Shown: piece after piece, positions 43,601 to 55,106 of the stretch
Position numbering within the stretch: position 1 is the stretch's first letter
How the letters are laid out: every line of letters begins with the position of its first letter
From: Dendrobium chrysotoxum
Lineage: Eukaryota > Streptophyta > Magnoliopsida > Asparagales > Orchidaceae
Assembly (NCBI GenBank): GCA_019925795.1
Contig: CM034313.1
Span: forward strand, 2,884,501 to 2,948,500
Direction: 5' to 3'
DNA: 64,000 nt
Made by a program: the position numbers and the translations under genes
The notes under the pieces: model-generated
The model's database searches: none
What the model was told of the DNA's origin: nothing
The model's input: the letters and a program-made list of their open reading frames with translations, nothing else

Positions 43601-44833
43601 GTTAATAGACCAAGAAATTTGTCATATTCATCTAATGAAATATAATCAAAATTATTTTGTTTGAAAATGAGGAAGCACATCGTATAATCAAAAAGAAATT
43701 AAAGTGTTATCAACTACTTTAGTCATTAAATTCTACCTGCATCAAATCTGTACTTCAAAAGATTTCAACTTTCCAAAATAAACAAGTTCAAAAAAAGAAA
43801 AAGGGAGAGTTATCAACTCCCCATACTCAACCCTAAAGCAATGGAAGGAAAGTGACACCAACTATTCCACCATTAAAAAGATTAAAAAGATGATTAGAGA
43901 AGAGTTCACATGAAAATAATTAAAAGTGGTGTTCTACCCTCAGCACAACTTCTTCCCACAGGAGCCACCATAGCCTTCTTAGGGGTTTTAGGCATTAAGG
44001 CGGCACGTGGAGAACAAGGAGATTACTGTGAATAGCGGTGGGTGAAGGATAACAATGGAAGAAATACTGAACGTATTTAAATAGAATAAATAAATTGGGA
44101 CTCCCGTCACTAACCGGCTAAAAAATTACTAAAATAATAAGTAGAAAAGGGTTAACTAAAAGAATACGAAGTAAAGACAATACCAGATACCGCCGGATCA
44201 CCGTGTCCGTTCGGGATCCTCTAGCTCTCTACTACATATAAAAATTATTAAAAAAACCGAGAGGAAAAAGCCAGATTTTATCATTCAATTTTCGGACCTA
44301 CGAACTCTACAAAAAATAAAATCGCCGAAATGGTGAAAAATCCACCACCGGATACCAATAATAACTTCGAAATGAGATCTTTCTACAAATACGGTTTCCA
44401 AACTAATACTAAATTCAAGTGAATATACACAACCGCCAACTGTTTATTTATTCTTTCACATGATTTTTGTATTTCAAAATGATCAGAAAAGCTAATTATG
44501 GGGGAATTAACCAACGGACGGTTGCTTCAATTTCTAGGGTTTGACGTAATCAGGAACGGAAAAAGTAGGTAGAAATGAAGAACTTACCAGGATGCGAGCT
44601 GCAAGGGAATGGGATGGTCCGCCATGGGAAAGCGCGGCGAGGGCGACTTCGGCGGCCGCGTGCTCGGCCTGTCGGAGCGTAGAGCAGAAGGTCGGGCTCT
44701 CGAATACCTCCCCGTTGAAGTTGACAGTTGCTTTGAAGCGAGGAGCGTGGTCCGGTCCTTCCCTTATACAGGTGTAAGACGGGAGATTGAAGCAGCTCCT
44801 TTGTGCTAGCTCCTGTAGCTGGTTCTTGTACAT
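40655..44833 (-). CDS. DRB2-like double-stranded RNA-binding protein
   Basis: Plant DRB-family cofactor of Dicer-like processing; DRB2 relatives influence miRNA biogenesis and the choice between cleavage and translational repression. Exons: 44588-44833, 41623-41842, 40655-41496; phases close, 435 aa. Seen: dsRBD1 (residues 1-70, MYKNQLQELAQRS to AAAEVALAAL) with its RNA-contacting region (LRQAEHAAA), dsRBD2 (about 87-155, VYKNLLQEI to NKKQAEKNAAMAAWHLLKK), then a long Pro/Ser-rich, probably disordered C-terminal half. Exon 1 encodes dsRBD1 and exon 2 dsRBD2. Starting directly with MYKNQLQELAQRS is typical of DRB2/3/5. There is no third dsRBD or RNase domain. DRB3 or DRB5 are alternatives within the same group. 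Intron 1 is 2.75 kb and intron 2 is 126 bp. Confidence 0.93.
41843..44587 (-). other. DRB2-like intron 1
   Basis: Donor CTG|GTAAGT, acceptor GAGCAG|GATGAG. AT-rich; I recognise no element or nested gene. A TAGGGTTT telobox-like word lies near the donor (about 44535). Confidence 0.8.
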
Positions 44834-45049
44834 CCTCCTTAATTCCTCTCTACTTGCTCCCCCTCGCCGATTCTCTTAATTAATTTATCCGATCCTGTTC
44901 TACAATCTCCCGCAGCCAGATGGACTTCGGATCCGGCCAACCACTGCCGTTTCCGACTGGTTTTCCCGGCGATATGGCGGCCAAGCCGCCGCACTGTGCC
45001 AGATCGAACACGCCGGAGACTCTGGTCTTCGTCCAAGCTCGCTTAGGGG

Positions 45050-45087
<38 letters not shown>

Positions 45088-45120
45088 CAAGGAGCGACAG
45101 ATATGGGGAAAAGCGGAGAA
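44834..45120 (-). promoter_or_regulatory. DRB2-like leader and proximal promoter
   Basis: GC-richer region upstream of the ATG with a (GA)n tract in sense orientation at 45053-45084. No convincing TATA box. ORFs on both strands here are shadows. Confidence 0.5.
45053..45084. repeat. (CT)n microsatellite
   Basis: 16 CT units on plus, (GA)n on the DRB2-like sense strand, about 220 bp above its ATG. Confidence 0.92.
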
Positions 45121-45587
45121 CGGTAATAAAAGCGCTTGTCTCTAGTTTTTATGCATGTATTTATTTGGATAATAAATATAATTGATGATTGGAATTATTA
45201 TTTATTTATTTGGTCTCTTTTTGATTACAGGCATTAGCATTATGGCATACATATTCAGGCTTCATTTTAAAAGCTTTTGATCACTATTATTTTACTATTT
45301 AAAATAAATAATACAAATTTATTTAAAAAAATAGTAAAAAGCCTATCTCAAATAAATGCTTGATTTGGGATAATTTTTTTATTGCTTCTTTAAATAATTT
45401 TTTAATATCAAAATTTTTTAAACTATAAATTTTGTACTAAAAGAATGCATTAAAAAATAGTAAGAAAGTTGTCTCTAACGGACAGCTTTTGATCACTATT
45501 TTTTATTGCTTTTAAAATATTCTGATACTAGAAAGTTATTTTAGAAAGTATTGAGAAAGCTGTAATGAATGAAGTCTTTGAGATTAA
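45121..45587. other. AT-rich DNA with decayed MITE sequence
   Basis: Contains at least one degenerate hairpin (about 45356-45480, 'gcttgatttgggataattt' with a weak complement). No gene. Confidence 0.45.
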
Positions 45588-45707
45588 GATTTTGTTTGGA
45601 ACCACTTTTTTATTGCTTCTTAAAGCAATTTTTTAGTACAAAACTTAAAATTTTTATGCTAGAAAGCTACTTTAAGAAGCAATAAGAAAGCCGTCCCAAA
45701 CGAAGCC
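45588..45707. mobile_element. Tourist-like MITE
   Basis: TAA at 45585-45587; well-preserved right end ...GCCGTCCCAAACGAAGCC; TAA at 45708-45710 shared with the next copy. Confidence 0.8.
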
Positions 45708-45710
45708 TAA

Positions 45711-45826
45711 GACTTCGTTTGTAATGACTTTCTTATTGCTTCTTTAAGCAGATTTTTAATAAAAAATTAAATTTTATACTAAAAACTATTTTAAAAAGTA
45801 ATAAGAATGTCATCCAGAATAAAGCC
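45711..45826. mobile_element. Tourist-like MITE
   Basis: Begins GACTTCGTTTGTAATGAC directly after the shared TAA; right TAA at 45827-45829. Confidence 0.75.
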
Positions 45827-45854
45827 TAAATACAAAACAAGTATATAAGTGAAA

Positions 45855-46125
45855 AGGTTGGAATAGCTCGCGTTAGATAAGATTAGAGAGAGTAGCCTAT
45901 AATATTTTTGTCAATTAAAGCATCGGCTTTTTGATGTCCTAATTAGAAAATTAGATATATTAGATATGATCTATATTAATAAATGTAAAAATATATCTAA
46001 AAAGAATTTGTTAGAAGATATTAGAAATAAATTTTTTTATTAAATTTAAATAAGAATTTGAATTTTAATAAGAAATAATATAAAAAAATGACTTGCAATA
46101 GGATAAAGGCTGGTTGTTGTAGTAA
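45855..46125 (+). mobile_element. Decayed RTE LINE 3' fragment (copy 2)
   Basis: Recognisable order 'ggttggaatagctc', 'agataagattagagagag', 'ttaaataagaatttga', 'ggataaaggctgg', then 'ttgttgtag'. It is far more diverged than the other RTE copies, so older. Confidence 0.65.
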
Positions 46126-46948
46126 TAGTATTAGTCTTCCAATTTCCACCCAAAAAAACACCCACACCCTCGCCCAAGCTTGATTGCCACGTGGAGGATG
46201 GGAGGTGACTTGGGTCGGCAAAAATAGTTAAACCTGGTCTTAACTCTAATCACAGATACTCCGCCAAACTATTAAGGAAAAGGAGAACTGTTGGTTGGTG
46301 GAGATATTAATACTGTTCTTTTGTTCTTCACAAGTTCGGATTAAGCCATTAAGGTTAGTGAAGTCGGATGTACTCAGTTAACTGAGTTGACCATTTTGGT
46401 TTCTTTTCATGAAAAGATCTATATATAATACTTAAAAGTCAATAAATTAGTTGGTTGAAAAATGCGCATATGATAACAATAGATAGAAATCAGCAAATAT
46501 TATTATTTTTATGGTTTATATAAAAATGAGATTCTTCATATTTTTTAAATATTTCTTTCATTTTTTTCGTCCGGATTTGAGACTAATAATTAAAAAAAAT
46601 AAATACAGTTATTTCCAAAAAAATAAAATATAAGATTATAAAACAGTTATAATTTGTAACGTCTACTCCTCATATTCTGAAAAAAAAAAATTATCCTAAT
46701 ATTATGTGGGTATAGAGAATTCGTAGAGATCAGTTGAGCTCTCCTTAGAGGAGTTTGACTTTGAGATGCAATTATTCATAACATGTCATGCTCAAGGGGG
46801 ATTGGCCCAACAAGGCAGGTACTCCCCCAATGAAGCTCACCTTAGAGGTGCTGAACTAACGAATCACACGCCTCATACATGTTTAATTGATAAAGTACTC
46901 CTCTCATTAGATCTCGACCTAAAAAGTTACTTGACTCGGGAGATTTTA
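46126..46948. other. Intergenic DNA, no gene seen
   Basis: Mixed composition; 46690-46900 is less AT-rich and may be part of an old retroelement, but shows no domain. Confidence 0.4.
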
Positions 46949-47067
46949 GCTTCGTTTGGGATGGCTTTTTTATTGCTTCTTAAAAGAGTTTTTTAGTACA
47001 AAAATTTTAATTTTTATACTCGAAAGCTATTTTAAGAAACAGGAAGAAAGCCGTCCCAAACGAAACC
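46949..47067. mobile_element. Tourist-like MITE
   Basis: TTA then GCTTCGTTTGGGATGGC; right end ...GCCGTCCCAAACGAAACC followed by TTC, a one-base change from TTA. Confidence 0.8.
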
Positions 47068-47649
47068 TTCACCTTAAATGAAGACTTATCCAATGCAAGG
47101 TGACTTATTGAGTACGAGGTTGTTAAAGAAAAAAATTTGGAAGATTAAGATGCCAATGTAATGAAAATTATTAGTTAGAAAAAAATGGACTTCGAGTTGA
47201 AATTTTGAGAGTTAAGCGAGATATTAAAGTAATTTTATTAATAATTTTATAATAAAATTTTAAAAATTAAGATGATAACTCATTTTAGCTTTAATATTTA
47301 AGAAAAAAACAGACATTTAAAATTATATTTGTTGCGTCCTGGAGTATTCGCGGCGGTGGAGAAATATAAAGCTTAGCGTCTTAGCATTGTACGAAAATCC
47401 AGCACACAATCAGATGAAAGAGAGAGGGTGTAATATTCATATGAGACACCAGAGTTTTTACGTGGAAACCCCTGAAAGGGGAAAAAACCACGGGGCCTGG
47501 CCCAGTTTGAATGAATCGACTAGTATTTGCAGTTGTTTACAAACGAGGTTCTCCGTTTTGGGGAAGGACTTGGCTTGATATAGCCAATATACATCATATA
47601 GAGTGCATTACATGGTGAGAATTAATATATACACATTTGCTAGGTCAGC

Positions 47650-48020
47650 TGACCATAGTTGGCAGACGACAGAGGTCAGAAGGACCGTACTTGGCGGGAG
47701 ACAGGGGTCAGAAAGACCGTTGTTTGGTAATGGAAGTCGGAAAGACTGTAGTTGACAGACGTTGTAGGTCAGGGAGACCGTGGTCTGAGGGTAGAGGTCG
47801 GGAGAACCTTTGTTGGTCAGGCGACGGAGGTCGGAAGGACCATAGTTGCTGGTCATAAAGACCGTAATCAGATGACAGAGGTCGGAAAGACCTTATTTGG
47901 TGGGGCGACGGAGGTCAGAAGGACCATAGTCGGCTGGCATTGGAGGTCAGATTGACCTTAATCTGATGTCAGAGGTCAGGAGGACCTGAATTGGTAGGGT
48001 GATGGAGGTCGGAAGGACCA
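47650..48020. repeat. Degenerate ~32-bp minisatellite
   Basis: Repeats of 'gaggtcggaaggaccatagt'-type units, about ten copies with drift. Part of the solo LTR. Confidence 0.75.
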
Positions 48021-48075
48021 TAGTTGGTGTTCCGATATAACTTTGAACATCAGGTGACGCTTCGGCGGAAGTTCG

Positions 48076-48430
48076 GATCTCAGGTGGAGGTCCGGCAGAA
48101 CTCAGGACGTCAGGTGGTGGTCCGGAGAAGAGCAGGGCCTCAGGTGGTGGTCCGACGAAGTGCAGGGCCTCAAGTGGTGGTCCGGGAAAGTGCAGGGCCT
48201 CAGGTGGTGGTCCAGCGAAGAGCAGGGCCTCAGGTTGTGGTCCGGCGAAGAGCAGGGCGTCAGGTGGTGGTCCGGCGAAGTGCAGGGCCTCAGGTGGTGG
48301 TTCGGCGAAGAGCAGGGCCTCAGGTGGTGGTCCGGCGAAGTGCGGGGCCTCAGGTGGTGGTTCGGCGAAGTGCGGGGCCTCAGGTGGTGGTCCGGCGAAG
48401 AGCAGGGCCTCAGGCGGTGGTCTGGCAAAA
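48076..48430. repeat. 30-bp minisatellite, about 12 units
   Basis: Unit built on 'ggtggtccggcgaag' plus 'agcagggcctca', nearly uniform from 48110 to 48420. Because 30 is divisible by 3, frames stay open and give repetitive ORFs (48024-48509, 48160-48531, minus 48102-48464); these are not genes. Confidence 0.92.
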
Positions 48431-48989
48431 CTCCGGCGGTGGTCGAGGAGGAGCGAGGGGGCAAGAGCTCTCTCTTTTTCTCCTTAGGAATAGGTGTCCC
48501 TTTTCATGAGAAATGGGGTCTCTATTTATAGATTTTCGTGAGTGGCATGACCCGTAAATAGGTGGAAGATCAGGGGTAGTTAGGGAGTGGTTTGAATGGA
48601 TGACCGATCTTGAATCCCTTGATCATAGACCGTTTGCTGGACATTTGAAGGTCTTAATGATGTCGGAATTTGGCGATCTTGGGCTCGTTGGATTCGTCTC
48701 GTCGAGACGCTCTATTCGACTATAAGCATGTCACATTTGGAATCCGTTTGGTAATCCAAATTATGGTTTGAACTTTCCAACAGCACTTCAGACCCTTGAT
48801 TTGGACCCATTTGGGCTCGGATTGGGTTGAATTTGGTGTCGTTGGGTTCGTATTTCCGAGACGCTCAGTTCAACTATAAGTTTGCTGGAATCGGAGTTCG
48901 GATGATCCCAAAATTAATTTTGGAAGTTTCCAACTTGATTTTGCCTCGAGATTCGTGCCCGATGAAGATAATTTTTTGATGACGTATCA

Positions 48990-49614
48990 ATACTAATTAG
49001 AGATAAATCAATTTATTATAAGTCATATAACGAAATTATGAGAGCATAGAAAAAATATAAAAAGAAGTACTACAAAAACAAATTATGTATTATGATGAAG
49101 ATGTATATAGAACAAAAAAATAATTTTCATATAGTTTTTATTGTTCTTGAAAAAAAATATAATCAAATATCATAGGAATTAATTTATCATGCTTTAAGGT
49201 AGAAATATATGTGCCAAATATATATTAGTGTTAATATAAGTATAAATAATAGAGCACTAATTATAACTAAAAGTAGTTAAGGAGTGATCTAGAAGTTTCC
49301 AATTACCAAAGTGTATATCAAAGATTATGGTTATCTCCCTTTTTTCTTATTGATTATTATGATGTTTGAAAGAATATTCATAAAGAGATACTTTGGAGTC
49401 TATTTTTTTGGTGGATGACATACTTTTAACTTATTATTCATCCTTGCAAATTTAATTATTTTTTACTTAATTTCATTTTTTTTTTGGGGAAATCTTAATT
49501 TCATTACTTATAATATTATTAATACAATAATTCCCCTTAAGCTAATTGCTTGCACCTTATTCAAATTAGTTATAACAAATTATAATTATTTTTAAAATCT
49601 AAATATTGGACTTT
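48990..49614. other. AT-rich intergenic DNA
   Basis: No gene or clear element. Confidence 0.5.
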
Positions 49615-49684
49615 GACTATGTTTGGGACAATTTTTTTTTTGTTTTATAAAGCAAATTTTTAGAACAAAAATTTTTTAAACTAA

Positions 49685-49798
49685 GGCTTCGTTTGGGACG
49701 ACTTTTTTATTGCTTCTTAAAATAGAGTTTTAGTACAAATAAAAAATTATTAAAACTCTGTTTTAAGAAGCAATAAAAAAGTCATCCCAAATTAAGCC
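49685..49798. mobile_element. Tourist-like MITE nested in another MITE
   Basis: TAA at 49682-49684 and 49799-49801; GGCTTCGTTTGGGACGAC terminus. Confidence 0.85.
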
Positions 49799-49838
49799 TA
49801 AAAGTTTTTGTATTAGAAAGTTGCTTTAGAAACACTAA

Positions 49839-49956
49839 GGCTTCGTTTGGGACAACTTTTTTACTGCTTCTTAAAGCAACTTTTTAGTACAAAATATAAT
49901 GTTTTTACTAAAAAGTTGTTTTAAGAAGCAGTAAAATAGCTGTCCCAAACGAAGCC
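49839..49956. mobile_element. Second nested Tourist-like MITE
   Basis: TAA at 49836-49838 and 49957-49959; GGCTTCGTTTGGGACAAC terminus with exact complement on the right. Confidence 0.85.
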
Positions 49957-49969
49957 TAAGAAAGTCATA

Positions 49970-50073
49970 GCTTTCTTATTGCTTCTTAAAGCAGTTTTTT
50001 AGTACAACAAATTTTATTTTTGTACTAAAAAGCTACTTTAAGAAGAAATAAACAAGCCGTCCCAAACAAACTT
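49970..50073. mobile_element. Tourist-like MITE missing its left terminus
   Basis: Starts inside the hairpin ('agctttcttattgcttctt') and ends ...GCCGTCCCAAACAAACTTAA. Confidence 0.7.
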
Positions 50074-50948
50074 AAGTCAAATTTGAAATTCATTTTAACC
50101 ACTTAAAATCTTAATTAGTTTTGAAAGTCATAAACTAGACTTGGACTTATCTACTCAGACTCAAATGTAAGCCCAATAAAATATAAAGTGGTTGTTTCAT
50201 ATCACTTTCTATTTTTTTTTTTCTTAAAATATATTTAATGTGTATATTTTAGCTATTTTTTATTTGTGAAATTATTAAAAATAACTTTTATTTATATCAT
50301 AGGTGTTTTAGCTTTCATGACTGCCCTCAACCATCATATTCAATAAAAAATAAATTATTTTGATATTAAATATATTTGTATTTCATATTAAAATATAAAT
50401 ACAAATAATAATAAAAAAAAGATCCCAAGGGCTCCTATATAATTTAGAGAAATAAGCTAATTAATAACCAGCTCTGAATTCCTCACCTACTATATTGTTG
50501 ATATTTAAGCCTGTAATGACTGTAGAAGCTTCTCAATGTGAAAGAATTGCTACAATTACAGGAATAGTCAAATATGTGGGAGAGCTCTGGACCACATTAA
50601 TATTTCATGGGCCTATCTTAGTCAATGAAATATTTAATTTCTAGCCGATACTACTTTTTAACATTTTTTTTTTTTGATATTTTTTATTTAAAGTCTTAGT
50701 TATTTCAAATTAAAAAAGAGTAAGCGCTGACTCAATATATATATATTTCATGGCAACAATTTTATAATATAATGATTGAGTTAAACAAAAAATTTGTTTC
50801 ACATAGCATAATTATTCAAAAATAATAATAAAATTTGATGGAGGGATGGGGGAGTTCTTCACCTCAAGACAAAAAACTAAATCTAAGTGGAATAATTAAA
50901 ATTAAATAGAATGGTATTTTGGAAAATACGGGTAACGATGTTGTGGCC
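50074..50948. other. AT-rich intergenic DNA
   Basis: No gene or element recognised. Confidence 0.5.
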
Positions 50949-50957
50949 TTATGATTG

Positions 50958-51127
50958 GAGAAATTATTCTGTTCGGTCACCGGATAGCGTCTAAAGGCGA
51001 ATCAGAAGGCATCGAATTAAGATGTGCTACATCATTTTTTTGTTGTGTAACAATACTATGTACCAGATGACATGACGCATCCTGATTCGTCTTTGGACCG
51101 TTCGGTTACCACACAGAATAATTTCTC
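50958..51127. mobile_element. MULE-type MITE with exact 9-bp duplication
   Basis: 170 bp; termini GAGAAATTATTCTG and exact complement, flanked by TTATGATTG at 50949-50957 and 51128-51136. Inner sequence also pairs ('gttcggtcacc' with 'ggttacc', 'gaatcaga' with 'ctgattcg'). Confidence 0.9.
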
Positions 51128-51841
51128 TTATGATTGGGGGCTCGAGGCTCTACTGCGGTGTCCTGCGTTTGATTGCATGAATTGATTACTAACAGTAGAA
51201 TAATTTGAGATTTCTTCGCTCACTGCCCAACAAAATTTAAGGATTATATAATAATTTTGACTGAATCAGATTGTATTGTATAATTATTAATATGATTATG
51301 TTGTCTACATTTTTGCAAATATTTTGTGGCATCTTCGTATATATCTGCTTTGTGAATCAAGAATGGTTGGAAATCTCCCTGGATATAATTTTCAACAGCC
51401 TCACGAGAGTACTTAAAACACTAATGGAGGGAGGAAGACATCATTATATATTCATGAAGTTAGAGTCTGCCAAGAAAAGCATTAAAAGAAGCATCTAAAT
51501 CTATAATGTAGAATTGGCTTTGATTCTAAGGCCATCTACTTCTAACACTCAGAAAAAGTGTCTTGAATTTATCATTTTTATCTATCTTTTAAGATGAGAG
51601 TTTTGGATAATCATTACATGTCATGCCTTTGATGTAGATATATCTCCCTGAAATACCTAGGTGCAACTCAATTTCCATGCTTAGCTAAAAAACCATTAAT
51701 GTTAGTTGGTGATAGTATTGAGGATTGTTTCACAAGTCTTAAAGCTTAGTTATGCTATTAGAATCGGTCAAAGGGGTAGGTAAAAAGCATTTCGGCGAAA
51801 AATAGCATCTAACCACCTCCTTGTGCAACAATGACATCTAA
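51128..51841. other. Intergenic DNA, no gene seen
   Basis: The 75-aa ORF at 51271-51498 has no recognisable domain. Confidence 0.4.
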
Positions 51842-51916
51842 GGCTTCATTTGTGATAGCTTTTTTATTGCTAACTCTATCTTAAGAAGCAGTAAAAAAGC
51901 TATCCCAAATAAAGCC
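51842..51916. mobile_element. Internally deleted Tourist-like MITE
   Basis: GGCTTCATTTGTGATAGC and complementary end only 75 bp apart; the middle of the hairpin is missing. Confidence 0.7.
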
Positions 51917-52262
51917 TTAGTCTCAGCTTCGAAAATATTTTTCAAAAAATAATTTTAGAAGTTATATGTTAAAAAAAATTGCGAAACAATTATCTTTTAC
52001 CAACTTTTCTTCTTATAAAAAAATAATAAAAAATTTATTCAAAATCAAGTCTCAGAGTTCGTTTGGAAGAGCCTATGCTTTTTTATTTACATTTATATTT
52101 GTTTTGGAAAATATTTTATTTATATTTTTAAAAGCTCAAATTTCAACCATAATTTTAATATCTAACACTTTTAATTTTAAATATATTTTTGAAAAGTTAC
52201 TTTTTAAAATAAAATAAAAAAATTATAAAATTATCATCCAGATATTTTAACTGTTTTTAGTT

Positions 52263-52562
52263 TTTACTTTTTTTCTACCACGTGCTCCGGTTCGACTGAT
52301 TAATGACGGTTCAATTCGGTCTTTCAAATGTCAATGCACGGTTTCTCGATTTTTTCTCTCCTTGATCTATTCCCCTCCCTCCATACAAATTTTGTCTTCT
52401 ATGTCAAGTCAAACCTCTCGTCGATCTCAGATTAGGGTTAACATTAGAGGCGAGCTCTTCATGTCGCGACCAAACTATATCTCCAATCTCTGACTTTTCG
52501 GCTTCATTGTCTTTGATTTCTTTATATAATTGGATTGCGCTTAGGTGTTGAGAAAAGCCAAG
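52263..52562 (+). promoter_or_regulatory. Likely promoter and non-coding first exon of the ER peptidase gene
   Basis: GC-richer island with a perfect G-box CACGTG (52279-52284), a TTAGGGTTA telobox (about 52432-52440) and a CT-rich tract, ending in a splice donor (CCAAG|GTAATCC, exon end 52562). A matching acceptor (TTAACAG) lies at 56560-56566, 30 bp before the first ATG of the ER metallopeptidase-like exon. The link is inference; the intron would be about 4 kb. Confidence 0.45.
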
Positions 52563-54060
52563 GTAATCCTCTAATTTTGTTGTATAAATTTATCTTATTT
52601 CACTGTTGAATGCTTCAAGTTTCCACCACTGGAAATGGCAGTCATGAATCTGCTGCAATTTTCTATGCTGTTTTAATATATAAATGGTAGTTTGAAAAGC
52701 TAGTGATCTCCAGGGTATTGTGATACGAGTGATAAACCTATTAGTGGCATGCGTGGTTGGATGGAAATGCCACTATTATGCTATTCTTCACCGATGTTTA
52801 TCGTTTTTTTTACCTTATTCTGTTTAGTTGAATTTCGTAGAACTTATTACCACTCGTCCGATTTATGCAAACATTTTCTATAACAATGGCTAATTGTGAT
52901 TCAGTAGAATAAGAGGGATTAATTCGTATGAGGACCTCTAATCTACAGGTTGAATGAAAAATCAGTGTAAAGCCCTTCTTTATTTTTCTCTAGGTAGTGT
53001 GTATGTCCAGGCCATATGTCAACTTCTTTGTTATTAAATGTCATTACCACATTACATGCAATAGTAAATGTAGTCCTTTTATATATATCTGGATGAAGGA
53101 AGGTTGTTTTTACAAATTTAGTAAAGCTATTGGCATGTTTTTTTAACTATTTTGATGTACATTTATGCTTGAATTTGAAACCTGGTCAATTCTCATCTAC
53201 GCGAAGTTTTTATTTTATTTATTCTCATATAGTCGAAGTTCTTTAATAACGAGCATTGAAAAAATATTAAAAAGTCTCATATGATAAAATTTCATATCAA
53301 CGAGGAAGACCTTAATTGATCTGTTCCTAACATCGATAAGGACACTATGCTTGAAATAAAAACCTTTGTTTTGAAACAAAAACCTTCCTATAAGCGCGTG
53401 GAGCAATCTATCACTTTTGATAGCTTTGATGGGGAAATTCATCTTCTTGAAGATACGAAGAATTATAAAGTTAGGCACATAGAATTGATTCTAATGGCTT
53501 AGATTAAAATTTTCAGTCCTAACTTTTCTACAAGATGCAATATGCTTAAATTGGGCATAATATTGTAGGTTTTTATTGAAACAAGCCTTTGTTACGCGCC
53601 ACTTTACTTTTTTTTTATAATTTTTTTGGATTTAAAATTAACTTTGATAGATGTTAAAATATTAGAGGTTGCTAAATTATAACTTCAATTTTATAGATAT
53701 GATCTCTTATCATATCTGAAACTATAACCATGTTTTGTAATATTCACTTCAGGATAATGAATTCTTTTTTTCCTAATTTCAAAAGGATACATAATTTAAG
53801 AGAAAGGACAACTTAATGAAGGTATCTTGATGAAAATAAATAGTTAAACACCTTCGTTGTAATTTTTTCATCTTTTCCCATGTGACAATCTTTCCCTTAC
53901 TTCGTGATTCCAGTTTCTTTTAAAGCTCTCTCACCAAATAGAATCATTATTTTTCAACTTGATGACCATCAACTTGACCCTTTTATGGGTTGACACTTCG
54001 TTGTAATCAAAGATGTACTTTATGGTGTGCTACCAATTAATGAAATCATTCATATTCAAG
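52563..54060. other. Probable 5' UTR intron sequence
   Basis: AT-rich with no domain-bearing ORF; the minus ORF at 53215-53478 matches nothing I know. Confidence 0.4.
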
Positions 54061-54436
54061 CTAAATATTGCAAAGATGAGGATGCTTAGGTGGATGAGTG
54101 GCTTTACACTTAGTTATAGAAAACGAAAAGAGTATATATGTGGAAAGTTGGAGTAGCTCCAGTGGCAGATAAGATTACAGAGAGTCGCCTTAGATGATTT
54201 AGTCACATAAAACATCCGCCGTTCGATGGCCCTGTTGGGAGAGCAAATGTTTTAGATTCGACTTATGCTAAGAAAGGTAGAGGTAGACCTAAAAAGACTT
54301 AGGTAGAAAGTATTAAAAATGATATTTTTTTTATTAGATTTAAATGAGAATTTGACTCTTAATAAGACACAATGGAGAAAAGTGATTCATGTAGCTGACC
54401 CCACATATTAGGATAAATACTTGTTGTTGTTGTTGT
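54061..54436 (+). mobile_element. 5'-truncated RTE LINE (copy 3)
   Basis: Carries the C-terminal RTE sequence from AKMRMLRWMSGFTL onward with several stops, the Arg-rich 'gctaagaaaggtagaggtag' stretch, 'gctgaccccacatattagga' and a (TTG)5 tail. A short 'attcaagc' lies just outside both ends, a possible target duplication. Confidence 0.88.
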
Positions 54437-55106
54437 ATTCGGATTCAAGCCACTTCCAAAATTTGGAAAATCTATCTTTGCTCTAAAATCTTGAAAAAAC
54501 CTTTTTGGTTGCTTCCTTAGAAATCGTTGGTAGTGCTTGACTGCTTGTCCTCCTTTGATGATTCTTGTTGCATTTGGTGGAGAGGGTTCTCCATTTCTCA
54601 GTCTTTTTTGTTCTTATTTAAATCGAAGGAAAGAGCCTCTTGGCACCGCTTGCAAGTCATTGTTGCAATTCATTCATCGTGACTTCTTGGGTAGGGCATT
54701 GGCATTTCTTAATTTGAGGCATCTTTCTAGGTTCTAATACTATTTGATGCTAAAAGAAAATAAAGAGGAGATTCCAAGAAACTAAAAGAATATGAAAAGA
54801 ATTTCAAGAACCTGGAGTTATAACTCAATTGGATAGCTCAAGGATGTTTTTGCATTCCCGTTCATTGTCTTTGAGCAAAAGTTTACTTTGGCTATTGATT
54901 CGGTAGACCAGTGATCCCCTTGCATTGTAACTTGTTTGCAACCATTTCTCCCTTGCTTCGATGCTGTTATTGCTCACCACCATCGCTGGAAGATAGCTGC
55001 CCAACCTTGCTTCGGGCATTGAAGAACTTGCCGCCGTTGCAGTGTTGTTGCAATGAATGTTTTGCGTGAGTGTTCCTGCACTTTTCTGTTGATTGCATGC
55101 TGCAAG
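54437..55106. other. Probable intron DNA, no gene seen
   Basis: Balanced composition; the ORFs at 54537-54737 (+) and 54825-55019 (-) show no domain. May be an old retroelement fragment. Confidence 0.4.

Larger units (their letters stand above)
47330..48989 (-). mobile_element. Solo LTR related to the Tat element, 1.66 kb
   Basis: Begins TGTTGCGTCCTGG and ends GACGTATCA on plus. The flanks ATATT (47325-47329) and ATACT (48990-48994) differ at one base, consistent with an old 5-bp duplication. It matches the Tat LTRs at both ends and keeps the TATA box (CTATAAATAG on minus, near 48522). It is about 600 bp longer because of two minisatellites, one at about 47650-48020 and one at 48076-48430. 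No internal region, hence a solo LTR. Confidence 0.85.
49615..49969. mobile_element. Tourist-like MITE split by two inserted MITEs
   Basis: Outer copy in three pieces: about 49615-49684 (GACTATGTTTGGGACAA...), 49799-49838 and from 49957. Its halves continue across each insertion once the inserted MITE and one TAA are removed. Its right end is lost where the next MITE begins. Confidence 0.7.

Noticed and set aside
48024..48531. Repetitive ORFs of 120-161 aa that look like a repeat protein
   Set aside because: All come from a 30-bp minisatellite in an LTR; the unit length keeps every frame open.
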